From assembly GCF_030936135.1 (NCBI RefSeq), contig NC_082595.1, positions 74,434,135 through 74,498,134 on the forward strand: a stretch of DNA of 64,000 bases, in the 5' to 3' direction. Origin of the DNA: Gavia stellata (lineage: Eukaryota; Chordata; Aves; Gaviiformes; Gaviidae). Under the pieces are notes generated by a model that was given only the letters and a program-made list of their open reading frames with translations, was not told the DNA's origin and did not search any database. The translations under genes and the position numbers were made by a program. Below are positions 50,601 to 61,000 of this stretch, piece by piece. Every line of letters begins with the position of its first letter. Position 1 is the first letter of the stretch.

Positions 50601-53600
50601 GTGAAAGGAAGCGAAGGGGAGGTGCAGTCTGTGAAGTGGGAATAGAATAAAATTAAACAGGCCTGAAATACTTCACGAAGAAAAGCATTTTTGATGCAAG
50701 GGAAAAATAGTTAATTCCCATGTGTTTTGGAGGGTGAAGTATATAGGAGTGTTATGCCAAGAGTGTGCAGTGGACCCGCCACATTCCAGGAAATGCAGGT
50801 GACGTGGCTCTGGAGCCCTCCTCCGCACGACTGCGGTTTGCCTCCACGCCCAGGGGTGCGCGGTGTGCCGCGGCCCTGCTCAGAGGAGCAGTAAGGGAGG
50901 GCTGGGCGAGCACCCTGTGTCCAGCCAAGGTCAGCCAGCTGCCGCTCGCTGCTTCGGGCTCCTACCTGGGTGTCAGGCAGGCCCCTGAGTGTCACGCCAC
51001 AAACGCTGGCTCAGTCTGCTGCGCAGCGGGGGAAGGCAATTCACCTCAGTCTGTGGGTGATGTGTGCGACTCAGTACGTTCTGTGGTGACTGAGTGTGTG
51101 AGAAGGGAGTGGGTGTTCTTCTGCTGCAAGGTTTTTGTCCTTGTGCCATAACTGACATTCAGCGCTAATTTCCAAAATTTAGAGATGTGACTACACACAG
51201 TAGTTCTGGGAATGATTTTCATACACATCTGGGGAGATGTAGCAGAATAAATATTTAGAGAACCTGCATTTTTTATATTAGTGTTTATAATTTTGATCAG
51301 AATATGCACTTTTCAGTTGCCATTCAATACAGCTTCCCTGTTGCAAGCCTCTTGGTAAAAGCAATGTCTGTTTCAGAGCATCAGTTTTGTGTGTGTCTGC
51401 ACAGAGCTCATTTCCGCATGAGATCCACACTGGGACTAATTTAAACATTTTGTATCTTTTTCTCTCTCTAACTTGCATTTATAACTCTGTGTGCACTAGG
51501 ACTAGACATGAAGCCCAATGAGAGATGCTGCTCATTTGATGGTGATGCAGATAGAATTGTTTATTACTATAAGGACACAACTGGCCATTTTCACCTAATC
51601 GATGGAGATAAAATAGCAACTTTAATTAGTATCTTCCTTAAAGAACTTCTTGCCAAGGTAACTTTGATATATGAAATGAATGCTGACACTTTAATTTGTA
51701 AAGTGTAAAATATTCTAAAGAAGTTGTGTTAATTTGTACGTATGTAGTCTCTCTACATCTGCCTGAAGTGAACCCAGTTTTAAAACAGATCAGTTCTGTA
51801 CCTTGTTGGTATGGCCAAAATGTTATTTTTACAAGGGGGTGACTTGCACACTCCAAATAAAAATCTGAGCACTGATATTTAAACCTGGAACCTTTTCTCA
51901 GGGGGAGAGGACTTTTCCTGTTTCAGTGTACAGAGTATTGATATTCCATTGTCTTTGTTTTGGTAACTTTCATTAATTTTTTCATGAATTTTCGGTTCAG
52001 TCCTTCCCTCAGCATTTCTGTGAAGTTTTATGAAAGTTGGTCATTCCATTTGCATGAGCACTTGATTGTGGCAGTCAGTGGTTTTGGAACAATGACATAC
52101 AAACCCCTTGACTGCCACATAGCATCCTCTGCCCACAGCGGATATAGAGAAAAATCTTTTCTTTTTTCAGAAGTCCTCTTAGACTTGGTGTCTGTGATAC
52201 TAAACCTAGACGAGTTATCCTGGTTTTGTTTCCTTGGAGACCAGATAATTTCTTACACTGTAGCAAAGATGCTGGCCAGTGAGAACTTGTGCTTGCCACC
52301 AGCTTTTGCTTGCTTTGCACTGGAAGCTTTGACTGTACTGCTCATGTATATGGCCTGATGTGACACCATGTGTCTGGCTAGTGCGCTGAGCTTGCTGCAT
52401 CTGAAAAAGGGTTTGGAAAGCCTGCGCAGGTCACTGAATGGAGACCTGCTTCCAGCCAGCCACAAAAACTGTGACATACAAAGACTTGAACAGAATTTGT
52501 GTTGTCTTAAGCGTATAGAAGTTCTCTGTGAGCTGGTTTCTTCCTCTGATGCTCAGGTGTTTTAAGTGTCTGTAGGAGAACATATGTTTAATAATTCTGA
52601 TTATCCTTCCATTTATCCTACTCCTCTGGCCATGTGCCTATCGGACAGTAAAGCACTTTGCTTCTTGGATTGCTCAGGTGGGACAGACTTTAAAGATGGC
52701 AGTGGTACAAACAGCATATGCCAATGGGAGTTCAACACGCTACCTTGAAGAAACACTGAAGGTATGCTCCAGTTTTTCTCCTGGTAGTTTTCTGCAAATG
52801 TTGTTTACTGCAAATCTGTTTACTTCTAAAATAAATGCTACTGTAACATGATCGCTAGGAAAACCTAACTTAAACTAGGCTAAAATAAATGACTCTTTCA
52901 AACCTGCAGTAGCCACTAAATTCTTGGTGGTAAAGGAGACACAAGAGAGCAAAACTGAAAAAGTTCTAGTCAGCTTTTACTAGTTTAAAAAAAAGTTTGG
53001 TGAAAGTTAAACAAAATCCTTCGTTACTTCTGAAACAAGTTGAGGAATTTATGGCTTTGCAGCTGAGTGAGTCGGTAAAGGCTCCTTCATATTTTGACAC
53101 TGGTTGTTTCATTTTCTGTAACAGACTAAATGTTGTTCACTATAGAAATGGGGCTTACAGCTGCTTGGCAAAAATTGAGCTAAGGTATTATTTCAGTTTG
53201 GATAGAAATCTGGTATGTTCCCTGAAACCATAAAATGAATTGGGGTTTTCTTGGTTTGTGGGTTTTGGTTTTTTGTTTTTTTTTTTTTTTTCTTTTTTTT
53301 TTTTTTTTTAAATCAGCCTTTATTTCCACTTGGAGAAATGAAATCTTTTTAATCAGGCCTGCAGAAGTAGTGGGTAATTTTAGCTCTGGGCAGTCCATAG
53401 CTATGAAACACAGGTTGGTTTGTAACAGTCTGCGCGGGTTGGTGCTCAGTTCCTGGCACTTTACCTGCAGTTCCACCTATTGAAGCGAGCCTATAACACT
53501 GTTTACAGTCTCTGCATATCCTTGGGCTGCAGGTACCTGTGCACTGTGTCAAAACAGGAGTGAAACACTTGCATCACAAGGCCCAGGAGTTTGATGTTGG

Positions 53601-56486
53601 TGTTTATTTTGAGGCAAACGGACATGGTACAGTAAGTATGAGCATGTAATGCATAAGATCAGCCAACATGCACAAAATTTTAGCTGGATTAGCCAGAGAA
53701 GGAGGTCTTTCCACTCTCTGCTTACATTTATAAACAAGACTTTGCTCTCCTTGTTTGAGAACAGACTTGTTTCCCCCTTCTGTCTTTATCCATAGCATTG
53801 CCACCAACTCCTCTGTGTTTTATGTGGGGATGGGAATTCACGGTAGTAAACATTAATGATGGTTATTTAGGCTTGAATGGTAAAAGTTTTTTCCTCATTG
53901 ATGCATGTATCCCAGTTTGTGATGTGGGCTGATCTTGACAAGCTCTCATCTTTTTATTCTAGGTACTATTTAGTAAAGCTGCTGAAACTAAAATAAGACA
54001 ACTGGCAAAACAGGAGGAAGATGATGAAAAAAGAGAAGCAGCAAAGATGCTTGAAAACATGATTGACCTGATTAATCAGGTAAAAACTGAGAGAAACGAA
54101 TCACTGTGGTGACAGTCGTTGGGCTAACCCTGTTTGTGAGTACCTGTCAGGCTACTGCCAGGGACTGCTGGAGCAGGAAGTAGGGAAGAGGCCAAGGAGA
54201 AGAAGAAGGCAGGAACAGGCTTCCTTAGAAAGATGTAATACTTTCTCATGAGTGGATGCAGAACGCTTTTATCTCAAGCAGTCTTCTGGCTTCAGCACCC
54301 AAAGAGGGAGTGGGATAGCATGGGAACTTAGTGATAGGATGCCACTTGTTCATGATTCAATAGCAAGTAATCTTTCATCTGATGTTTTTCACTAACTTAT
54401 GGGGTACGGGAGGATGGGGGTGTTCCAGCGCCCATGTCCACACAGCCCTGGACTCCCTGTCTTCGCACAGACATTATTCATCTGGGATAATGCCAAATCA
54501 CACTGCACAGGCCAGCTGTAAGCATCCTGACCCCAGAGCAAAGGTGAGGTGCCAGTCCTCCTCAGGAGAGGTGGGGGCTAGCAGGTGCCCTGGGCAGAGC
54601 TGTACAAGTATGCTGCTGTTCTCCTTACCATAGGGTCAGTATGGCAAGGCAGAAAAAAGAAAACAACATATTCCCCCAAACAAACCAACCAACCACCCAC
54701 CCTCAGCTACCCAGACTGAGGCAAGTCAGCCTGGCTGCGTTTTCACTCTCTTCAGGTGGAAGCTGACTGATCTTACTGATCAGCTCATGCCTTCATTTTT
54801 TCACTGTTGACTGCTCCAAGTATTTCTTCCCTTCCTGTTAACAGACAGTTGGTGATGCTGTCTCAGACATGTTGGTTATTGAAGCAATCCTGGCTTTGAA
54901 AGGTCTGACTGTGCAACAGTGGGATGCCATCTACACTGACCTTCCCAATCGGCTACTCAGAGTTCAGGTGAGTTACACATGGCGCTGGCTCAGGTTACAG
55001 CAGTCTCGTGGGGCCCTGCTGCAAGCAGCTCTTGCTGGCATATATTTAGATAAGCTTTATTTTAAAGCTGAAACAGCCCAGAGGAGGGACCAGAATTTCA
55101 CTTGGACTAAAATAAAAATGTGATGAAATAATAGCCAACTATGCTAAATGGAAAAACCCAAACAAAATTGATCAAATTTGAACTTAGAAATTCTGTAACT
55201 TTCACATTAGAAAAATACTATTTTTTTCTAAGGCCCTGGCCTGCTGGGCAGCCAGGTTTTTCTTGCTGTGCCACCTTGTAGCATGGTAGCATTCTATTAG
55301 ACACAGTAAGGGAGCTCTGGCCTCTAAATTAACCAGAGGAGAGAGTGGGAGAAGCTGCAGTTTCAGTTCAGAGGCTGACCAAGGAGGCATGTTCAGCACT
55401 GACCCTTTTTCCAAACCAAGCAGCTGAGTCCTGTCAGGACTTGGTTAATATGTGCTGAGCAGGGATCCTAGGGATCCCAAACAGTTTGAGTTAAGCAGGG
55501 AACTCCCACATTGAGTGCTTCTTCAGTCAGTGCAATGCATCAAACCCTGAAGTTCTGTCTTACCCATGACCTTTTTCATTCTGCTCTCATGACACAGCTC
55601 TGGCACACAAGTAAAAGGTCTGTTTCTGATGTTGCAGGTTGCAGACAGGCAAGTTATTGACACAACGGATGCAGAAAGGCGTGCAGTTACACCTCTGGGA
55701 CTACAGGAGAAAATTGATGCACTTGTAAAGAAGTACAAATTGTCACGAGCATTTGTCCGTCCATCAGGAACAGAAGATATAGTTAGAATATACGCCGAAG
55801 CAGACACACAGGTCAGAGCTTAAACAACTTGTATGTAAGGTGGATTTGTTTATGTTAAACAGTCTTCTGCTTACCATTGGGTGATGGAAGGAGAAGTATG
55901 TCTACCTACTGGTCATTTAATCACACTTAAAGGGTGTTAAATTTGGAAAAAACTTAGTGATCACGAAAAGTTTCTTTTATTTATAAAAGTGATGTTTAAT
56001 GTTCTGAATCTTTATCTTTAAAAGTAAAAGTTAAATGTTTACATTAGATGATTTTGAAAAGAAAATCAGCCTTCTGAGAACTCAGGGTTAAGAAGAAAGT
56101 TACCAAAGCAGCCCCTAACTGCATGATTTTGTAAGATGCAAAATAAAAAAAAAATAAACTTTGGCTGCTGTTAAGAATTAGTCAACATGTGAACTTTAAG
56201 TTGACAGCAAAAGCAGTGGGTTCTGCTCTTCCCCCTTCACATGCTCCTGCCTGCTTCTTCCTGCCAGCATGACCACAGGGGCAGAAGACACATAGGAAAC
56301 ATATAGCATTTGCAGGAAAACACTTGCCTTGCTATCACATATTTGCTCTAACGCTCTCATGCTGACACCAACATAACTAACTTTTAAAATATTCCATAGG
56401 AGAATGCGGATGCCCTCGCCCATGAAGTAAGCCTGGCTGTTTACCACCTCGCTGGTGGAAAAGGAGCACCACCCCAACCTCTATAA
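44404..56486 (+). CDS. PGM3: PGM3, phosphoacetylglucosamine mutase
   Basis: PGM3 converts GlcNAc-6-phosphate to GlcNAc-1-phosphate in the hexosamine pathway that supplies UDP-GlcNAc for N- and O-glycans. Twelve coding exons, all AG/GT, join without a frame break into 542 residues, equal to human PGM3. The active-site phosphoserine loop TASHNPE puts the serine at residue 64. The magnesium loop DGDADR has its aspartates at 276, 278 and 280. The sugar-binding loop EANGHG begins at 370, and the phosphate-binding loop RPSGTED lies at about 497-503. The start is AAATGG at 44404, two bases after an acceptor, giving [16 protein letters not shown] as in other vertebrates. It is head-to-head with RWDD2A across a CpG island and converges with DOP1A. 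It appears fully functional. Two CR1 copies sit in its largest intron. Confidence 0.97.
45235..45419 (+). CDS. PGM3: PGM3 coding exon 2 ([15 protein letters not shown] to GRDT)
   Basis: This 185-nt exon has acceptor CTAAG and donor GTAATT. It encodes [14 protein letters not shown] and ends in VFIGRDT, with the arginine codon split (AG|G) to the next exon. Confidence 0.96.
45927..45994 (+). CDS. PGM3: PGM3 coding exon 3 ([20 protein letters not shown])
   Basis: This 68-nt exon has acceptor TTCCAG and donor GTATGT. It encodes 22 residues between two split codons, completing [12 protein letters not shown]. Confidence 0.96.
46318..46451 (+). CDS. PGM3: PGM3 coding exon 4 ([20 protein letters not shown] to LIKQ)
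   Basis: This 134-nt exon has acceptor TGCTAG and donor GTGAAT. It encodes [14 protein letters not shown], a conserved turn in the mutase fold, and ends KAFTELIKQ. Confidence 0.96.
46608..46803 (+). CDS. PGM3: PGM3 coding exon 5 ([18 protein letters not shown] to KPPR)
   Basis: This 196-nt exon has acceptor GCTAAG and donor GTACGT. Phase rules out the alternative AG at 46614-46615. It encodes [11 protein letters not shown] and [15 protein letters not shown]. The following intron is the largest in the gene. Confidence 0.94.
47140..48030 (+). mobile_element. CR1 LINE, plus orientation, internally deleted
   Basis: This is a 5'-truncated CR1 copy. The first part encodes [20 protein letters not shown] and [20 protein letters not shown] of the reverse transcriptase. 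After LRWLK (about 47372) the sequence jumps to the ORF2 C terminus ([54 protein letters not shown]). The stretch that normally carries the catalytic FADD motif is missing. The 3' end CCAACCTTAGTGATTCTGTG at about 48008-48028 is the CR1 terminus with its short repeat. It is non-functional. Confidence 0.93.
48908..50212 (-). mobile_element. CR1 LINE, minus orientation, degenerate
   Basis: The 3' end reads from plus positions near 48908 (AGAATCCTAGAATTGTTAGG). Going 5', minus-strand reading gives the ORF2 C terminus ([40 protein letters not shown]), then [13 protein letters not shown] and FAGNTKLSG where CR1 has FADDTKL, then [20 protein letters not shown]. Frame breaks and stops separate the blocks. 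The 5' border near 50212 is approximate. It differs in sequence from the CR1 at 47140-48030 and probably belongs to another subfamily. Confidence 0.93.
51500..51657 (+). CDS. PGM3: PGM3 coding exon 6 (magnesium loop DGDADR)
   Basis: This 158-nt exon has acceptor CACTAG and donor [24 protein letters not shown] carries the three metal-binding aspartates, and [11 protein letters not shown] follows. Confidence 0.97.
52678..52761 (+). CDS. PGM3: PGM3 coding exon 7 ([15 protein letters not shown])
   Basis: This exon is exactly 28 codons, with acceptor GCTCAG and donor [22 protein letters not shown] is conserved in the family. Confidence 0.96.
53275..53309. repeat. poly(T) tract in PGM3 intron
   Basis: This is an almost pure T run with one C, preceded by a GT-rich stretch. 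It could be the A tail of a decayed minus-strand insertion, but no element body can be recognised next to it. Confidence 0.8.
53533..53631 (+). CDS. PGM3: PGM3 coding exon 8 (sugar-binding loop EANGHG)
   Basis: This exon is exactly 33 codons, with acceptor GCTGCAG and donor GTAAGT. It ends in [12 protein letters not shown], the sugar-recognition loop. Confidence 0.96.
53963..54079 (+). CDS. PGM3: PGM3 coding exon 9 ([17 protein letters not shown] to IDLINQ)
   Basis: This exon is exactly 39 codons, with acceptor TTCTAG and donor GTAAAA. The stretch [18 protein letters not shown] is charged and helical. Confidence 0.95.
54560..54602 (+). repeat. 43-bp direct repeat, copy 1
   Basis: CCTCAGGAGAGGTGGGGGC followed by CAGGTGCCCTGGGCAGAGCTG recurs almost unchanged at 56817-56858, 2.26 kb downstream in the same orientation. 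The copies differ only in a two-to-three base patch in the middle. Confidence 0.85.
54845..54967 (+). CDS. PGM3: PGM3 coding exon 10 ([20 protein letters not shown])
   Basis: This exon is exactly 41 codons, with acceptor TTAACAG and donor GTGAGT. It encodes [19 protein letters not shown] and [16 protein letters not shown]. Confidence 0.96.
55638..55811 (+). CDS. PGM3: PGM3 coding exon 11 (phosphate loop RPSGTED)
   Basis: This exon is exactly 58 codons, with acceptor TTGCAG and donor [26 protein letters not shown] holds the substrate phosphate-binding loop of the C-terminal domain. Confidence 0.97.
56400..56486 (+). CDS. PGM3: PGM3 terminal coding exon with stop
   Basis: This exon has 28 codons plus TAA, after acceptor [27 protein letters not shown] matches the PGM3 C-terminal helix. 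The last residues APPQPL differ slightly from the mammalian tail. Confidence 0.95.
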   Translation, partial: ENADALAHEVSLAVYHLAGGKGAPPQPL

Positions 56487-56816
56487 CGAATGATACAACT
56501 GCAGTTAAAGTTCATAACTTGACTTATTTTTTAATACTACTTTCTCTACCATTTGCTAGTGTGGACATACCCAACCCTTCCTGAGAGTAGCAAGGATTAA
56601 TCAGAACTGAGGGGAGTATTATTCCGCTTATTCTTTACCTCCTAATGAGATGCTCTTGCTGCTGAATATTTTCCCCACCTGCAGAGTTTGTCTAACTTCT
56701 GAAGCTGAAGTGACTTAGAGGTGATCCCTTCTTGACAGTCAGTGGCCTGGTCATGCCCAGAAGGAATTCTGCCCCCTTTCCCCCCAGCTTATTTCATAGG
56801 TTATTGTCACCTTGTG

Positions 56817-56858
56817 CCTCAGGAGAGGTGGGGGCAACAGGTGCCCTGGGCAGAGCTG
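56817..56858 (+). repeat. 43-bp direct repeat, copy 2, in the PGM3 3' UTR
   Basis: This is the second copy of the segment at 54560-54602. It lies about 330 bp after the PGM3 stop codon. The flanks of the two copies do not align. Confidence 0.85.
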
Positions 56859-57412
56859 CCCTCAGGGACTTGGGGTAGTTGCTCTGTTGTGACTGCGCTG
56901 GCAGTAGCTGCAGCACAGAGCACTGCTATGGAAATGTCATCCTCACCTTCCCACAACAACCAAATCACCTGTGGGCAAACAGCATCAGGTGGAGGCTGTC
57001 ACTGGGCTTGAGATTCAGTTCACCTCAGTTCAAGGAGGAAACAATATAATGAAAAAGAGCATCTGCAAATAATTAATAACATATTATTGCAACACTATCT
57101 TCATTAGATACTTTTATGATACTTTTTATGAAATTAATGCAGTAACAGTGTTCATAATCACTTTCAAGAGGGAAGGGAGAGAGACAAGTTTGTCTTCTGG
57201 GGCCTTTACTATTCTTCCCCAGCAGTGTGAAGAGGCAGGGCTAAGAGGATGTAATGCTGTAAATACACAAGTATCCTTCCCCCGTATTTCAGTCCAGGGT
57301 ATCTACCTCTGACAAACATATTTTTTGTTGTAGTCCTGTATTAACTCCTGGCACAATGCCATTTTCCAGATTGCTAAATAAGCACAAGTTCCAATGCATT
57401 AAAAAAAAGACA

Positions 57413-57418
57413 AATAAA
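57413..57418 (+). terminator. PGM3: poly(A) signal of PGM3
   Basis: This is the only AATAAA on the plus strand between the two stop codons. It is followed about 30 bases later by CTTGTATTTTTTTTT, a T/GT-rich downstream element. It implies a 3' UTR of about 0.95 kb. Confidence 0.65.
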
Positions 57419-57730
57419 CTGGAAACAAATTGAAAAAAATGTGCACCTTGTATTTTTTTTTTTTTTAGGATTTTTGTTAAAGACAGAACTCAAGACAACA
57501 AAACATGTACTGTAAATAGTAGGCACCATAATCAATATGAGCCACCAATATTGAAACTTGATTCAGGCCACATCCAGAACTTCTCTCTTATTTACAAATA
57601 TTTAACTTAAATACAACGTTAAGTTTTTCATTACATACAAAGTAAGAAAAGAATACTATACAACTGGGAAAGATACAGTATTTCATTTAAATAGTTACAT
57701 TACATATAAGCTGAAGAGTACCAGTTTGGC

Positions 57731-58036
57731 TCACGTTTTTATGACACCTTCAAGAAAATCCTTCTCAACCATTTCTTCTATCTTTTGTCTTGCTTTGCTG
57801 GAGAAGGTCTTGAGGTTCTCCATTTTTATGTCCTTACTTGGAAAACAGTTGGGATAAAGGACAGGGCTCCCTGAGTGTCCAACGCATCTGCTCGTGACTT
57901 TGCTGTTAAAGACTTGGCTGAGTACGTTGAAGAAAGGCAAAAGCTGCTCAATGCTACGAACAGTGTAGATGGTTAAAAGCAAGTGACCTGGTTCCCAACT
58001 TAGTGTTTTCCCTGAGCTGTCCTCCTCTGGGTTTTT
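57731..58036 (-). CDS. DOP1A: DOP1A terminal coding exon with stop
   Basis: This exon has 101 codons plus TGA, after acceptor TTATTTACAG. It encodes KNPEEDSSGKTLSWEPGHLL, then LLPFFNVLSQVFNSKVTS and the C terminus FLEGVIKT. No ATG is needed, as the exon is internal to the frame. Confidence 0.93.
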   Translation of the reverse strand, partial: KNPEEDSSGKTLSWEPGHLLLTIYTVRSIEQLLPFFNVLSQVFNSKVTSRCVGHSGSPVLYPNCFPSKDIKMENLKTFSSKARQKIEEMVEKDFLEGVIKT

Positions 58037-61000
58037 CTGTAAATAAGAAAGAAGTGGGAAATAATACAGGACAATACAGAAAAAGCATAGGTAAAAATAA
58101 GACTAATGGCCAATAAAGTATTTTTCCATATTCCAAAAATATTTGTCCTATCAATGAAATACACATATGCTGGAGTGCAGCTTTCAAAGCAGATCTCCTG
58201 CTCCTCCCCTCACCACACTTTGTAGCAGCAGCAGCAGCAGCTGGGAGCGTACAGGCTGGCAGCCAGTCGGCTGACACTTAACGGGAAAGCTGCGGTAGGC
58301 ATTTGAGCTGGCTGTGCCAAAGCAAGGCAGCCCTCGTGCCCTGGCACCCACCGTGCTGCCCGGCAGAGCTGCTACTGGTGCCGCATCCCAATGGCTAACA
58401 AACAGCCCAAGCTGGTGACAGCCAGTATTGCAGCTGCTTGGGTAAGTTGTGTGCTACTTCAGCTGCTTTCCAAAGCAGGCTGATCTCTGGTAACACTTGC
58501 ACTTCACCCTGCTGCCAGCATTAGTGACAATAAACCCCAGAGGAAGTTAAAATAGAAATGAAGCCATTTTCACTTTGAAGCTAGAGTTCAGAGTTTTCAG
58601 GAAGAGCAAAAGCAGTGCTGTTTTTAGTATCAGAAATAACACACATGGAGGCTCTGAGCAAGCACTTGGTGTTGTCCTCAAAGGAAAAAGGTTCAGTTAC
58701 TCATTATCTCTTGGAAGACCTCGGTTATGCACCTTCCATTTCATGGGGGGACTTTCAAGGGTGAGAATTTCAGGAACCCCACCAGCGAAGGCAGCAGTCA
58801 CACACCAGATGCTCACAGGCAGTGTCAGTACGCTGCTGTAACCCTGTTTAGGGTTGCCTTAAATATCTGCATACTAAAATAGCTAAGCATCAACATCCAT
58901 CTGCTTATAACGTAATCTTCACTCATTTCCATTTTTTCCTTTGGGTCAAAAAACATATTCTAACCTAGACCATAAGGTACTATCACCACTAGAAATGCCT
59001 TGTTTGGACTGTTACTGACAAACCAGTGTGGGAGAGCTTCTACTGTGGAGTTCCAGCAATACTGGTTTTTATTCTGTGAGGAAGGAGAAAAGCAGCACAA
59101 AGGCCACAGGAAGGAGAGCCACCTCCTGATCCACCTCTGACCAGCACCTCCCTCCCGCTGCCCTGGCAATGCCTCTGCCGAGGTGGGGGTCCGAGACCCC
59201 TGCAGGCTGCCCGGCTCCTGACGAGCAGGCTTTGTAACGAAAGGAGAATGAAGGGGAAAGAACAGCAACAGGAGCTGAGCCTAAGGTAAGCATTACTGAT
59301 TGCACAGCCTTTGAGCAAACAGATTTCCTTCAAGAGATGATACTTCAGCAAATACAGGTTTTGCCCTTTAAATGAAGCAACTGTCTGGCAATTCAGGAGC
59401 CTACAGGACATCTGTTTCACAAAAAACAGTTAGGTTAAAATTAAATATGAATGTATTTAGTATTTTAATCTGATGGTTTGGCTCCCTGTCACAGGAGGTT
59501 ACTATTCTAGCTCTACAAGTCTCAAAAGAAAGGCTCATAATGAACCAGAACTAAGGGAAGACTGAATTCCAACACAGAAAGTTGTTGATGCCTCCTACTT
59601 TTAATGAAGCTACTAGTTTTTAAAGTTTCTCCTTTAAAAACTTCACATTGGATTCACAGAAGAGAGGCTTTTCAGTACTGGTTCTCTACCATGCTTAGTA
59701 ATACCCAGTGGTGAGCACAGACTCCCTCCAGCAGGTAGCAAGCGTCGGTGTTACACAGCAGCCAACCAAATGTGGTGCACGTGCAAATACTAATTCTCTC
59801 TCTGAGCAACGAAATACAATCTGTCCAAGCCATTTCCTCACAGCAGTATCTGCTAAGCAAAAACCACTAACACCTCAGACACTTAAAACAACAGTTAATT
59901 TGACAGAGACCAATTAAGGATTGTGTGTTTCACACCTGCTGTTTGGCAAAAATTATTATTTAATTTTATAATGATTTGTGATCATAAATCTTTGAACTAA
60001 CACTAACTTTTTGTAATCTATTTCATGTAGGAAACCAACTTAAAAATAAATTATCTATAAAAATAAGGGCCCTCATGATTCTTTCACTTCAAAAATCTCT
60101 CAACTTCATCCTCTAACAAGACTGATCTCTCTCAGTTCTTACTGAAAGCTAAATACTGCCCAGGGCCTTGAGGTGATGGTATTATTACGGCGAGCTTGTT
60201 TCACAACTCAAGCATCAAAGGCCACCCTCACCTGATGCTTGGCCATCTCCACTCCCTCCAAAACCACCGTCTTAAAGTCCTCCTGTTTGTCCTGTGGAAG
60301 GAAAGAGAACTTTCAGACTGAATTTCATATATCAAAATAATACTTTGCCATGAGGGCCGTGCAGTTGCTTGGTTGGGTGCTGCGCTTCAGCTAGAAAAAT
60401 CAGCCACCCCAAGGAGTCCATTGTCCAGAAACAGCAGGCTCCGGGGCTAGCGTGGCCAAGACACTATTAGACAATAACAGCACTGCCAGGTTGTTCTTCT
60501 GTTTATTGCTAGTAGGGACAAAGGAGGTTTTTAAGCACAGTTCCTTCAGACAGAGCCTGAGCAACACCATACTACATGAATCTGAGCATTAGTCAGGGTG
60601 CCCTGAAGGAAAATTAAGATCCACCGGAACATTTTGCTCAGAAACAGTTATTTTCTAAGAAAAACCCGCAGCTATATGCAACAGTATTCTCCTCTGCACG
60701 AAGAAGAAATGGCCTGGAAGTCAATGTTCATTACCTCATGTTTATCTCATCATCATACCCCTAGCTATGGTTCACAGTGTGCAACTGCTGCCATGACTAA
60801 GGGGTTCCAGAAATTCTAGGAAGTTTTCTATATTCTTGAAGCATACTGTGGAAGTCCTGACTTCAGGCATCTATCTCAACATACAGTACTTACCAGCATG
60901 CATATTTTATACATCATACATAATTTATAATTCATGCAGAGAGATTATTTGGAGTGTGACAACTTTCTAACAGGTATAGCACACTACATTGAACATCAGG

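Larger units (their letters stand above)
46804..51499 (+). other. PGM3: PGM3 intron, 4.7 kb, holding two opposed CR1 copies
   Basis: This is the largest PGM3 intron. It contains a plus-oriented CR1 (about 47140-48030) and a minus-oriented CR1 (about 48908-50212), 0.9 kb apart. A GC-richer patch follows at 50770-51060 with open frames on both strands but no recognisable protein. Confidence 0.9.
51658..53532 (+). other. PGM3: PGM3 introns flanking coding exon 7
   Basis: Two introns (51658-52677 and 52762-53532) hold no recognisable gene. The second carries a T homopolymer of about 35 bases, interrupted by single C and G bases, at 53275-53309. Confidence 0.85.
53632..56399 (+). other. PGM3: last four PGM3 introns
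   Basis: The introns 53632-53962, 54080-54844, 54968-55637 and 55812-56399 hold no gene. The second includes an AACC-rich low-complexity stretch near 54670-54700 and one copy of the 43-bp repeat that recurs in the 3' UTR. Confidence 0.85.
56487..57730. other. convergent 3' region of PGM3 (+) and DOP1A (-)
   Basis: This 1.24 kb separates the two stop codons. The plus strand has one AATAAA (57413-57418), a good PGM3 signal. No canonical AATAAA reads on the minus strand anywhere in the interval; only variants (ATTAAA at 56530-56535, AATACA-type near 57325 and 57447) are present for DOP1A. Confidence 0.75.

Noticed and set aside
53275-53309. Poly(T) run as the tail of a processed pseudogene on the minus strand
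   Set aside because: No gene-like sequence is found on either side that would form the body of a retrocopy.
57954-58277. 107-codon minus-strand open frame overlapping the last DOP1A exon
   Set aside because: It reads the exon in the wrong frame and runs through the intron. The real DOP1A frame continues from the acceptor at 58036.
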